A stretch of DNA of 19,726 nt, taken from Chryseobacterium sp. (GTDB lineage Bacteria; Bacteroidota; Bacteroidia; Flavobacteriales; Weeksellaceae). Shown here in pieces: positions 13,634 through 19,726 of this stretch. Numbering within the stretch: position 1 is the first letter of the stretch; the number at the start of each line of letters is the position of its first letter. The notes below the pieces were generated by a model that searched no databases, was not told the origin of the DNA, and worked only from the letters and a program-made list of their open reading frames with translations. The stretch spans positions 1 through 19,726 of the forward strand of contig QFQW01000068.1 in NCBI GenBank assembly GCA_003248755.1, written 5' to 3'. The translations under genes and the position numbers were made by a program.

Positions 13634-14722
13634 ATGAGATTTAGAAATTCGTTAAAAATCAATTGGTTATCTATCGCAGCATCGCTTCTATTAGTTGGTG
13701 TTGTAGGTGGTGTTGTTTTACTTTTCGAGTTTTATACGGATGATGTTTATTTCAAAACCAAAGATTTCAATTATTTTCTGATATTCACTTTATGGTTTGT
13801 ATTCATCCTCAACTATTTTGTTTTGGAGTTTCTATTCAGCTTTTATAGCAAGAACCAGATCAGGAGAATTACAAACATCCTTCCTGAAGATATTATTCAT
13901 GATTTTGATTCGGATATTGGCTTCAAGGAACTTGGTGAAAAAGTTCACGAGATGAACCAGAAAAATGCCGAGATTGATATGATGAAAGAGATGGAGGACT
14001 ACCGGAAAGAATATATCGGAAACGTTTCCCATGAGCTGAAAACTCCATTATTTTCAATCCAAGGTTATATAGAAACTTTACGCGATGGTGGTGTTGAAGA
14101 TCTAAATATTCGAGACAAATATCTGCAGAGAATTGACAGTTCTGTTGAACGTCTTCTCAACATCGTAAAAGATCTGGATATGATCAATCGTTTTGAAGCA
14201 GGACAAATCGAATTGAAATATTCTACATTTGACATCAATCATTTGATTCAAGAAGTATTTGACCTTTTGGAAATGGAGGCGGAAAAGCAATCCATGACAA
14301 TGCTATTACAGACCACTCAATCCCAGCTTTTTGTTTTTGCAGACAAACAAAGAATTTCACAGGTGTTAATCAATCTAATCTCCAATGCCGTAAAGTATGC
14401 CAACCGAGAGGAAGCACAGATCATAGTTTCTACAAGAGAGGGAATGAAAAGCATCCATATCTCTGTAGAGGATAACGGAATGGGAATAAAACCAGAGAAT
14501 CTCCCAAGGATTTTCGAACGCTTTTATCGTGTAGAATCCAGCCGAAATAGAAAAGAAGGCGGTTCAGGTCTTGGTCTAGCCATTGTCAAACATATTATGG
14601 AAGCTCATAAGCAGACTATTTCGGTAGAGAGTGTCTATCTTTCCGGAACCAAATTCAAATTCAAATTGGGAAAATCTTCATTGGAAAGAATGAAAAAACT
14701 AAAACAAAATTTTATTGACTGA
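13634..14722 (+). CDS. PhoR-type membrane sensor histidine kinase
   Basis: A 362-residue kinase. TM1 is at about 13-31 and TM2 at about 47-69, leaving only some 15 residues outside, so there is no extracellular sensor domain of any size. A short linker (about 70-120) leads to HisKA with phospho-acceptor His133 in NVSHELKTPL, then a HATPase domain with N-box Asn251 (LINLISNAVKY), G1 DNGMG at 280-284, FERFYRV at 294-300 and G2 GGSGLGLAIVKH at 309-320. This is the layout of PhoR-like kinases that sense through the membrane or partner proteins. It lies 31 bases after the PhoB-like gene, beyond the hairpin. Start ATG 13634 has no better alternative. Confidence 0.93.
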   Translation: MRFRNSLKINWLSIAASLLLVGVVGGVVLLFEFYTDDVYFKTKDFNYFLIFTLWFVFILNYFVLEFLFSFYSKNQIRRITNILPEDIIHDFDSDIGFKELGEKVHEMNQKNAEIDMMKEMEDYRKEYIGNVSHELKTPLFSIQGYIETLRDGGVEDLNIRDKYLQRIDSSVERLLNIVKDLDMINRFEAGQIELKYSTFDINHLIQEVFDLLEMEAEKQSMTMLLQTTQSQLFVFADKQRISQVLINLISNAVKYANREEAQIIVSTREGMKSIHISVEDNGMGIKPENLPRIFERFYRVESSRNRKEGGSGLGLAIVKHIMEAHKQTISVESVYLSGTKFKFKLGKSSLERMKKLKQNFID

Positions 14723-14730
14723 TACAATCT

Positions 14731-14790
14731 CAGAAAGTCGGAAATTTATAAAAAACTTTTTTGAAAAAAAATTTCCAAGAAACTTTTCTG
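14731..14790 (+). terminator. Weak imperfect hairpin after the PhoR-like gene
   Basis: GGAAATTT (14740-14747) pairs with AAATTTCC (14769-14776), and CAGAAAGT (14731-14738) can pair imperfectly with ACTTTTCTG (14782-14790). The loop is long and no clean T tract follows. It may be the operon's end or may be chance in AT-rich DNA. Confidence 0.25.
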
Positions 14791-14805
14791 AAATTTCATT
14801 TGTTT

Positions 14806-14813
14806 TATATTTG
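14806..14813 (+). promoter_or_regulatory. Predicted -7 box of the pRiA4b ORF-3-like gene
   Basis: TATATTTG matches TAnnTTTG exactly and lies 42 bases before ATG 14856. The -33 element is not clear. Confidence 0.45.
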
Positions 14814-14855
14814 CAACATTAATCAAGGTAATATAAAGTTTAAAGTAAAACGAAA

Positions 14856-15440
14856 ATGGTTTATAAGGTAAGAGTAATTCTAGACGCCAAAGAGACAATC
14901 TTCCGAGACATCGAGGTCAAAGAAAAACAAACACTTTGGAATCTGCATCTGGGCATAAAAAGTGCGTTCAATCTTCCGGGTGAAGAGTTGTCTTCTTTTT
15001 ATTTTTCTGATGACGAATGGAATGAAGGAAATGCAATTCCTCTAGAAGACATGAGCGATGATGGAGATGGTGAAATAATGTCTGACATCTATTTGCCGGA
15101 AGGTTTTCCTGCTGTTGGGAGCAAAATGAGATTCCAATATGGATTTATAGACCTTTGGGAATTTTTCTGCGAATTATTAGAAATTATAGATGAAAAGCCT
15201 GCGGTTAATTATCCAATTACAGTTTACAGATTCGGAAATGTACCATTGAAAGCGCCAAGCAAAAACGGGAGCGATAATGGTAAATCTTCCAAAAAATCCG
15301 CCATATTTTTGGATGATGATTTTGGAGATTTCGATGCAGAATTTAAAGAAACAAGCTTCGAAGATGAAGATGACGATTATAACGATGATGATGAAGACGA
15401 AGGATATAACGATGTCTTCGAAGAAGATGATGAAGATTAA
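14856..15440 (+). CDS. Plasmid pRiA4b ORF-3-like protein with acidic tail
   Basis: A 194-residue protein. Residues about 1-130 look like the pRiA4b ORF-3-like fold, also labelled 'IS1096 element passenger TnpR-like' in databases: VYKVRVILDAKETIFRDIEV at the start, LWNLHLGIKSAFN, and the FYFSDDEW and MRFQYGFIDLWEF segments. The function of this family is unknown, and the transposon-derived name does not mean the gene is mobile; no transposase or terminal repeat is nearby. After a Ser/Lys/Gly linker (about 134-149) comes a tail of 42 residues (153-194), of which 26 are Asp or Glu. Such a tail suggests binding to a basic partner or to metal ions. Monocistronic, with an exact -7 box upstream and a terminator downstream. 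Confidence 0.8.
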   Translation: MVYKVRVILDAKETIFRDIEVKEKQTLWNLHLGIKSAFNLPGEELSSFYFSDDEWNEGNAIPLEDMSDDGDGEIMSDIYLPEGFPAVGSKMRFQYGFIDLWEFFCELLEIIDEKPAVNYPITVYRFGNVPLKAPSKNGSDNGKSSKKSAIFLDDDFGDFDAEFKETSFEDEDDDYNDDDEDEGYNDVFEEDDED

Positions 15441-15463
15441 TATAGTTTTATAAAAATATTAAC

Positions 15464-15488
15464 AAGCCCGAATTTTTCGGGCTTTTTT
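15464..15488 (+). terminator. Terminator after the pRiA4b ORF-3-like gene
   Basis: AAGCCCGAA (15464-15472) and TTCGGGCTT (15476-15484) form a 9-bp GC-rich stem with a TTT loop and a following T tract. Confidence 0.93.
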
Positions 15489-15528
15489 ATTTTCATTACA
15501 TTTACAACATAGACTTTAAAATTTAGCA

Positions 15529-16872
15529 ATGAAAAAGCTGATTCTTTTACCGGCAATCGCCGCTTTATTATTATCCTGTAAAACCCAGAATCAAACGATG
15601 GAAAACCCACAAGAATGGAAACGCACCACAAACATCTATGAAGTTAATGTAAGACAATATACGCAAGAAGGAACTTTTACCGCTTTCGAAAAAGAACTTC
15701 CAAGGCTTAAGAAAATGGGCGTGGAGACTCTTTGGTTCATGCCAATTACTCCAATTGCCCAACTTAACAAAAAAGGAACTTTAGGAAGTCAATACGCGGC
15801 TTACGATTACACCAGCATCAATCCGGAATTCGGGACTTTGGAAAACTTCAAACATTTGGTAAATGAGGCTCACAAAATGGGATTCAAAGTGATTATCGAC
15901 TGGGTTGCAAATCATACCGGCTGGGACCATGTTTGGACAAAATCTCATCCAGACTGGTACCTTAAAGATGCAGACGGAAGTTTCCACAAAGCCAGCGGAA
16001 TGGATGACATTATCGAATTGGATTATTCTAATAAAGAAATGCGTCTGGCAATGATAGATGCAATGAAATATTGGGTAAAAGAAACCAATATCGATGGATT
16101 CCGTTGTGATCTGGCAAGCTGGGTAGAAGTTGATTTCTGGCAACAAGCAAGACCTGAAGTCGAAAAACTGAAACCGCTTTTCTTTTTAGGAGAATTTGAT
16201 GAGTTGGAAAATCCGGATTACGGAAAAGTTTTCGATGCCAGTTACAGCTGGAAATGGATGCATCTTTCCGAAGATTTTTACAAAAAAAATCTACCACTTT
16301 CTGACTTGAAAAACCTTTTGGAACAATATTCAAAAATTGGAGATAACTCAATGAGAGCATGGTTCACGAGCAATCATGACGAAAACTCATGGAACGGAAC
16401 CGAATATGAAAAATATGGTGATTTCGCACCAGCTTTAGCAGTTTTCTCAGCGACTTGGAATGGTGTTCCTCTACTCTACAATGGTCAGGAATTGCCAATG
16501 AAAGCCAAACGTCTGGAATTTTTCGAGAAAGACCCGATTCCTTGGAACGGAAAATATGAATTGGAAAATTTCTATAAAACCCTCTTCGTTTTGAAGTCTG
16601 AAAATCCTGCATTACGAGGTGGCGACCCGGCTGTTACGACTTTTTGGATTAACACAACTTCGAATGACAAAATCTTAGCTTACCTTAGAAAAAATGGAGA
16701 ACGTGAAGTTTTGGTTTTAATCAATACAACCAAAGATTCTGTTAATTTCAAATTGGAAGATGACAATTCGACAGGAAGTTATAAAAATGTTTTCACAAAT
16801 AACAAAGTGGAACTAATCAAAGGTTCTGATGTGAGTTTACCAACTTACGGATATTTGGTTTATGAGAAGTAG
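15529..16872 (+). CDS. Alpha-amylase family (GH13) lipoprotein
   Basis: A 447-residue glycoside hydrolase of family GH13. The lipoprotein signal peptide ends LLLS with Cys17 as the lipidated residue, so the enzyme is anchored in a membrane outside the cytoplasm. The (beta/alpha)8 barrel carries the four conserved regions: I, DWVANHT at 124-130; II, GFRCDLASW at 190-198 with nucleophile Asp194; III, FLGEFDE at 219-225 with acid/base Glu222; and IV, FTSNHDEN at 279-286 with Asp284. A short C-terminal beta domain follows from about 365. The catalytic set is complete, so it should be active on alpha-glucans or related sugars, but subfamily and substrate cannot be fixed by eye. No SusC/SusD genes are adjacent, so this is a stand-alone gene rather than a polysaccharide utilisation locus. 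Confidence 0.92.
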   Translation: MKKLILLPAIAALLLSCKTQNQTMENPQEWKRTTNIYEVNVRQYTQEGTFTAFEKELPRLKKMGVETLWFMPITPIAQLNKKGTLGSQYAAYDYTSINPEFGTLENFKHLVNEAHKMGFKVIIDWVANHTGWDHVWTKSHPDWYLKDADGSFHKASGMDDIIELDYSNKEMRLAMIDAMKYWVKETNIDGFRCDLASWVEVDFWQQARPEVEKLKPLFFLGEFDELENPDYGKVFDASYSWKWMHLSEDFYKKNLPLSDLKNLLEQYSKIGDNSMRAWFTSNHDENSWNGTEYEKYGDFAPALAVFSATWNGVPLLYNGQELPMKAKRLEFFEKDPIPWNGKYELENFYKTLFVLKSENPALRGGDPAVTTFWINTTSNDKILAYLRKNGEREVLVLINTTKDSVNFKLEDDNSTGSYKNVFTNNKVELIKGSDVSLPTYGYLVYEK

Positions 16873-16910
16873 ATTCTAGATATTAGACATCAGACTTTAT
16901 ATTTAATAAA

Positions 16911-16945
16911 AAACCCTTTCATTTATTGAAAGGGTTTACTTTTTA
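16911..16945. terminator. Bidirectional terminator between GH13 and reductase genes
   Basis: AAACCCTTTCA (16911-16921) pairs with TGAAAGGGTTT (16927-16937) around a 5-base loop, with T-rich sequence after the right arm and A-rich sequence before the left arm. It lies between convergent genes and can serve both. Confidence 0.88.
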
Positions 16946-16959
16946 TATAAAACTGAATT

Positions 16960-17610
16960 CTAATAAGCTGCGGTAAAACGTTGTTTCACAAAATTATTTT
17001 GTTCCAACTCATCCACCAAAGCAACAGCAACATCTTCTACGGAAAGAATGCTTCTTCCTTCTTCATTGAAAACCGGATTTTCCAAAGCCGTTCTGTAAGT
17101 TCCTTTTCTAACGCCGGCAGTTCCATGATGCATTTCAATTGCCGGGGAAAAGAATGTCCAATCTAAAGTTTCATTTTTCTTGATTTCATTTAAATAATCT
17201 CTTGCAGCAGTAGCACCCGGTTTTATCTCTGCTGGAAAATCCGGACCGTCTACCAATTGGTTTCCATCGATGAACAAACTTCCTGCACCACCAACTGTAA
17301 TAAATCTTTTAACGCCTGATTTTTCAACTGCTTTTTCTATGTTTCTAGAACCGTTTAAAAAGTCGTCATAGAGATTCGGGTTTGTCCAACCTGCGTTGAA
17401 TGTACTGATTACCGCATCGCTCCCTTCAAGTACTTTTGCTAATTCATCTACATTGTTCACATCTGCGCTTGTTGCAGTTACATTGTCTTTTGCTTCCACT
17501 TTTGAGCTGTCTCTTGCAATGGCATTAACAACATAACCTCTGTTTGATAACTCATTAACAACTTGTTTTCCTACGAAGCCTGTTGCTCCGATTACTGCTA
17601 CTTTACTCAT
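16960..17610 (-). CDS. Rrf2-linked NAD(P)H-binding reductase
   Basis: A 216-residue single-domain NAD(P)-binding Rossmann protein related to the atypical SDR/NmrA/BVR-B group, the COG2910 type called 'Rrf2-linked NADH-flavin reductase'. The dinucleotide loop is GATGFVG at 8-14, with IAR at 31-33 suggesting NADPH, and GGAGS near 108-112. The catalytic Tyr-x-x-x-Lys of classical SDRs is absent, as in this group. The likely reaction is reduction of flavin, quinone or a similar small acceptor; the true substrate is unknown. The upstream gene on the same strand is an Rrf2-family regulator, an association also seen as ywnA/ywnB in Bacillus. A 19-bp palindromic element 22 bases before the ATG is identical to one in the regulator's promoter. 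Confidence 0.88.
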   Translation of the reverse strand: MSKVAVIGATGFVGKQVVNELSNRGYVVNAIARDSSKVEAKDNVTATSADVNNVDELAKVLEGSDAVISTFNAGWTNPNLYDDFLNGSRNIEKAVEKSGVKRFITVGGAGSLFIDGNQLVDGPDFPAEIKPGATAARDYLNEIKKNETLDWTFFSPAIEMHHGTAGVRKGTYRTALENPVFNEEGRSILSVEDVAVALVDELEQNNFVKQRFTAAY

Positions 17611-17632
17611 TTTTTTAATAATTTAAATTAAT

Positions 17633-17651
17633 TGTAATATATTTTGTTACA
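17633..17651. promoter_or_regulatory. Operator-like 19-mer before the reductase gene
   Basis: TGTAATATATTTTGTTACA is an interrupted palindrome, TGTAA-N9-TTACA. It lies between the regulator stop and the reductase start. The exact reverse complement occurs at 18109-18127 in front of the regulator gene, so it is a strong candidate binding site for that regulator. Confidence 0.7.
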
Positions 17652-17668
17652 TTTTAGATTAAAAATTT

Positions 17669-18079
17669 TTAACTGAATTGATTACTAAAATCCGACAGAT
17701 TCTTCTCTTTCAAAAATTGAAGAACCAAATCATCTGTATCATTGAATAAAAGACTCAGATTCTTGTTAATGTCTTTCCCGATATTACAAAGAGGATTAGG
17801 ATTTTGATTTTTCTTGCCTAGAACTTCTGTGTTTTTTACAGATTCGTAGATATCAGAAATATTGATTTGGTCCGGATTTTTGGCAATTCTCACACCCCCT
17901 TCTTTTCCTTGACGACTTTCTACCAAACCTGACTTTTTCAGATTAATCAATTCTTTGCGGACAATCACAGGATTTACATTCACACTTCCGGCAATCCAAT
18001 CAGATGTTAACCATTCTTGCTCATTATGGGCAAGAAGAGTCATAATATGAATGGCTGTTGCAAATCTTGTATTATTCAT
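17669..18079 (-). CDS. Rrf2-family transcriptional regulator
   Basis: A 136-residue Rrf2-type winged-helix regulator. The helix-turn-helix and wing span about 5-70: RFATAIHIMTLLA, DWIAGSVNVNPVIVRKELINLKKSGLV and the wing RQGKEGGVRIAKNP. The dimerisation helix follows. It has one cysteine only, Cys98 in NPLCNIG, so it cannot bind a three-cysteine iron-sulfur cluster as IscR or NsrR do. It fits the YwnA-like subgroup, in which a single thiol may sense oxidants or electrophiles; that is inference from relatives. The gene lies upstream of the reductase gene with a 58-base gap and probably represses both itself and the reductase through the duplicated 19-bp site. A -7 box only eight bases before the ATG implies a nearly leaderless mRNA. 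Confidence 0.9.
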   Translation of the reverse strand: MNNTRFATAIHIMTLLAHNEQEWLTSDWIAGSVNVNPVIVRKELINLKKSGLVESRQGKEGGVRIAKNPDQINISDIYESVKNTEVLGKKNQNPNPLCNIGKDINKNLSLLFNDTDDLVLQFLKEKNLSDFSNQFS

Positions 18080-18086
18080 TTCGTTG

Positions 18087-18127
18087 CAAATTTAAAACAT
18101 ATTTTAATTGTAACAAAATATATTACA
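18087..18127 (-). promoter_or_regulatory. Rrf2 gene promoter overlapped by its operator-like site
   Basis: On the minus strand TTG (18116-18114), 19 bases, then TAAATTTG (18094-18087) make a full Bacteroidota promoter. The TTG lies inside the 19-mer TGTAATATATTTTGTTACA (18127-18109), the same element as at 17633-17651 in reverse orientation. Binding here would block the -33 region, which predicts autorepression. Confidence 0.72.
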
Positions 18128-18175
18128 GTTAATTTTTATTTATACTCAAAAAAAGCACAACGAGTTAACTGTAAT
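18122..18175. repeat. 11-bp inverted repeat adding a further TGTAAT half-site
   Basis: ATTACAGTTAA (18122-18132) and TTAACTGTAAT (18165-18175) are perfect inverted copies with a 32-base spacer. The first overlaps one half of the Rrf2 operator-like site. The second adds another TGTAA half-site just after the serine hydrolase gene. It could also be a weak long-loop hairpin at the end of that gene. Confidence 0.4.
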
Positions 18176-18186
18176 TATTTTTAATA

Positions 18187-19653
18187 CTACTTCGTTTCAA
18201 TATCAATAATCTTCTTCCCTATTTTTCCAAAATATTGATTAATCAAAGGTTCATAAACTTTATAACCATCATCAACATTGGTGAAAATCACAAGACCTTG
18301 CTTTGTTTTTGGTAAAATAAAAACGATAGTATTCACACCTTTGTCGGAACCACCGTGTGATAAAGCAATTTCGCCATTTCCCAAATCATAGATTTCGAAT
18401 CCAAGACCAAAATATTTACTCATTTTGGTTTGTACCTGATTGCTTTTCATTGCTTCAAAAACTGAATTTGATAACAATTCATTGTTCATTACAGCGATTA
18501 AAAATTTACTATAATCCTCTACAGAAGTTATCAAATCATCTGCCGCATTCGCTGTTTTATTTTTTACAACGTCATAAGCTTTTCCATCTTTATCATAACC
18601 AATAACGATTCTGTCAGCATCCTCTTTTTCATTCCAAATATAACTTGTATCATTCATTTCCAAAGGTTGAAAAACGTATTCTTTGGCTAATTGTTCCAAG
18701 CTTTTATGGAATTTATTCTCGATTGCTCTTCTAAGATATTCGAATCCTTCACCGGAATATTGATATTTTGTTCCAGGGTCAAACTCGAATTTCAGCTTAT
18801 TATCTTTGTCCATCCAACGCCAATTGGGGAAACCTGTCTGATGGCTTAATACCAATCTTGTCGTCAATTTTTTATGTCTAGCATCTTTTTCAATATCCGG
18901 GTCAGTCCAATATTTGTAAAGAGGTTCATCAAGATTCCATTTACCGAGACTTATCAAACGTAAAACTGTCATTGCTGTTACAGGCTTGGTCAAAGAAGCT
19001 ACATTGAAAAGACTGTTATAAGATGCGGAAGTTTTACCATTCAGCGTTCCATAAACTTTTATTTGTGTCAATTTTCCATCTTCAATCACGCCCAATCCCA
19101 AAGTCGGGATATGGTTATCTTTAAGCAATTGCTCAATACTATTATCAGTATCTTCTAGCTTAGCTTCTCCGTGGTCATAACTCAAAATATCGCTCATCAC
19201 CCAGTTTCCATCTTTTTTCGTCCAAACTGTTGTGAATTTTGCCTGACCTCCCAAAGCATCCTGCTTTCCTTTTTCACGTATATAAAACCGATGTTCTCCG
19301 GATTGTATTGCGCCGTACAATTCGCCGTTGTTATATAAAGGAAAAACTTCCAAACTGTTTTCTATGACTTTACGGATTGGCTTTTGATTTGGGTTTCCGC
19401 AGATGTTTTGTTTCGTTCTTTCTAAGAATAATTTTTTGTCTTGGGAGCCGCCTTTATCGTGATAAAATTTCAGATTATCATCCACTGATTTTTCCAGATA
19501 GGCAATATCACAATTATTGAATCCGCGTTCAAAGAAAATGCTATCCTGCTTTTTGAGTTCAAGAAATAATGATGAATTTTTATCGATTTGAGCATTAAGA
19601 TTCCCAACTGAAAGAAATAAAATAAGGATTATAATTCAGAGTAGTTTTGTCAT
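18187..19653 (-). pseudogene. Serine hydrolase (beta-lactamase-related) with NTF2-like domain, nonsense codon in signal peptide
   Basis: The intact design would be a 488-codon exported protein: signal peptide from ATG 19653 (MTKLL, stop, IIILILFLSVGNLNA, then Gln), an N-terminal DUF4440/SnoaL-like NTF2-fold domain (about 30-165, with FYHDKGG and LSYDHGEA), and a class C beta-lactamase-type serine hydrolase domain (about 170-470). The catalytic Ser-x-x-Lys is SLTK at 220-223, the second motif is YSGEGF from 299 (Gly where Tyr-x-Asn has Asn), and HGG at 433-435 replaces KTG. Codon 6 is TGA (19638-19636), one base from TGG. Initiation at a later GTG (19485) would give 432 residues without a signal peptide and without the start of the NTF2 domain. 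Everything after the stop is open and conserved-looking, so the lesion is recent, or a sequence error. Confidence 0.8.
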
Positions 19654-19708
19654 TGTTTTAATTTTTGACAAAGATTCAGAATTAATTGAAATTGAGTAAA
19701 AAATATAG

Positions 19709-19726
19709 CCCGACAAAAACCCGACA
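19709..19726. repeat. Short direct repeat at the window edge
   Basis: CCCGACA occurs at 19709-19715 and again at 19720-19726, separated by AAAA. The window ends here, so it may be part of a longer repeat or of the neighbouring gene's end. Confidence 0.3.

Noticed and set aside
14856..15440. Mobile element suggested by the 'IS1096 passenger' family name
   Set aside because: No transposase, terminal inverted repeats or target duplications are present; the family name is historical.
15781..16612. Open frames of 121, 110 and 82 codons on the minus strand
   Set aside because: They are antisense to the GH13 gene, overlap its catalytic motifs and have no promoter or family features.
18187..19485. 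Intact 432-residue cytoplasmic serine hydrolase starting at GTG 19485
   Set aside because: A full signal peptide and the start of the NTF2-like domain are encoded upstream in the same frame, interrupted only by one TGA. The GTG falls inside the domain.
19697..19716. Promoter of the serine hydrolase gene from TATATTTT and a nearby TTG
   Set aside because: The two elements are only about six bases apart, far from the spacing seen at the other promoters in this window.

Overview
The window is AT-rich chromosomal DNA from a member of the Bacteroidota, most likely the Weeksellaceae (Chryseobacterium/Epilithonimonas group). The reasons are the many TAnnTTTG-type -7 promoter boxes, the scarcity of Shine-Dalgarno sequences, the DUF5916 outer-membrane protein, and the general character of the proteins. 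No IS element, prophage, CRISPR array, tRNA or rRNA was seen. This is a core-like region with compact operons, many of them closed by good intrinsic terminators.

Bases 1-3340: the 3' end of a PhnA/YjdM-type gene with a terminator; an ABC-transporter ATPase without its permease (minus strand), divergent from a YceI-family lipoprotein gene; then pheS. Bases 3340-6900: a membrane histidine kinase translationally overlapped with a NarL/LuxR-type response regulator, then a 350-base regulatory stretch rich in inverted repeats, then a small two-TM membrane protein. In that stretch a predicted promoter leads into a long leader with a 13-codon ORF folded inside a strong hairpin.

Bases 7000-8490: a tight redox/stress operon of NAD(P)H:FMN reductase, a YjdI-type [4Fe-4S] protein, an OsmC peroxidase-like protein and a YjdJ-type small GNAT. 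Bases 8500-12720 (minus strand): a large DUF5916/CBM9-like outer-membrane protein and glnS. Bases 12900-14720: an OmpR/PhoB-type regulator and a PhoR-type kinase, separated by a perfect terminator-like hairpin. Bases 14850-16870: a pRiA4b ORF-3-like protein with a very acidic tail, and a GH13 alpha-amylase-family lipoprotein.

Bases 16960-18180 (minus strand): an Rrf2-family regulator and an NAD(P)H-binding 'Rrf2-linked' reductase. An identical 19-bp operator-like sequence lies in front of each gene, and the copy in front of the regulator covers its -33 promoter element. This is a clear candidate autoregulated redox switch. Bases 18187-19653 (minus strand): a serine hydrolase/beta-lactamase-related gene with an N-terminal NTF2-like domain, whose signal peptide is cut by an in-frame TGA at codon 6, so it is called as a pseudogene or possible sequence error.

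No wholly new multi-gene system can be claimed. The strongest items for follow-up are the duplicated Rrf2 operator, the structured leader at about 6140-6367, the terminator between the PhoB-like and PhoR-like genes, and the nonsense codon in the serine hydrolase.
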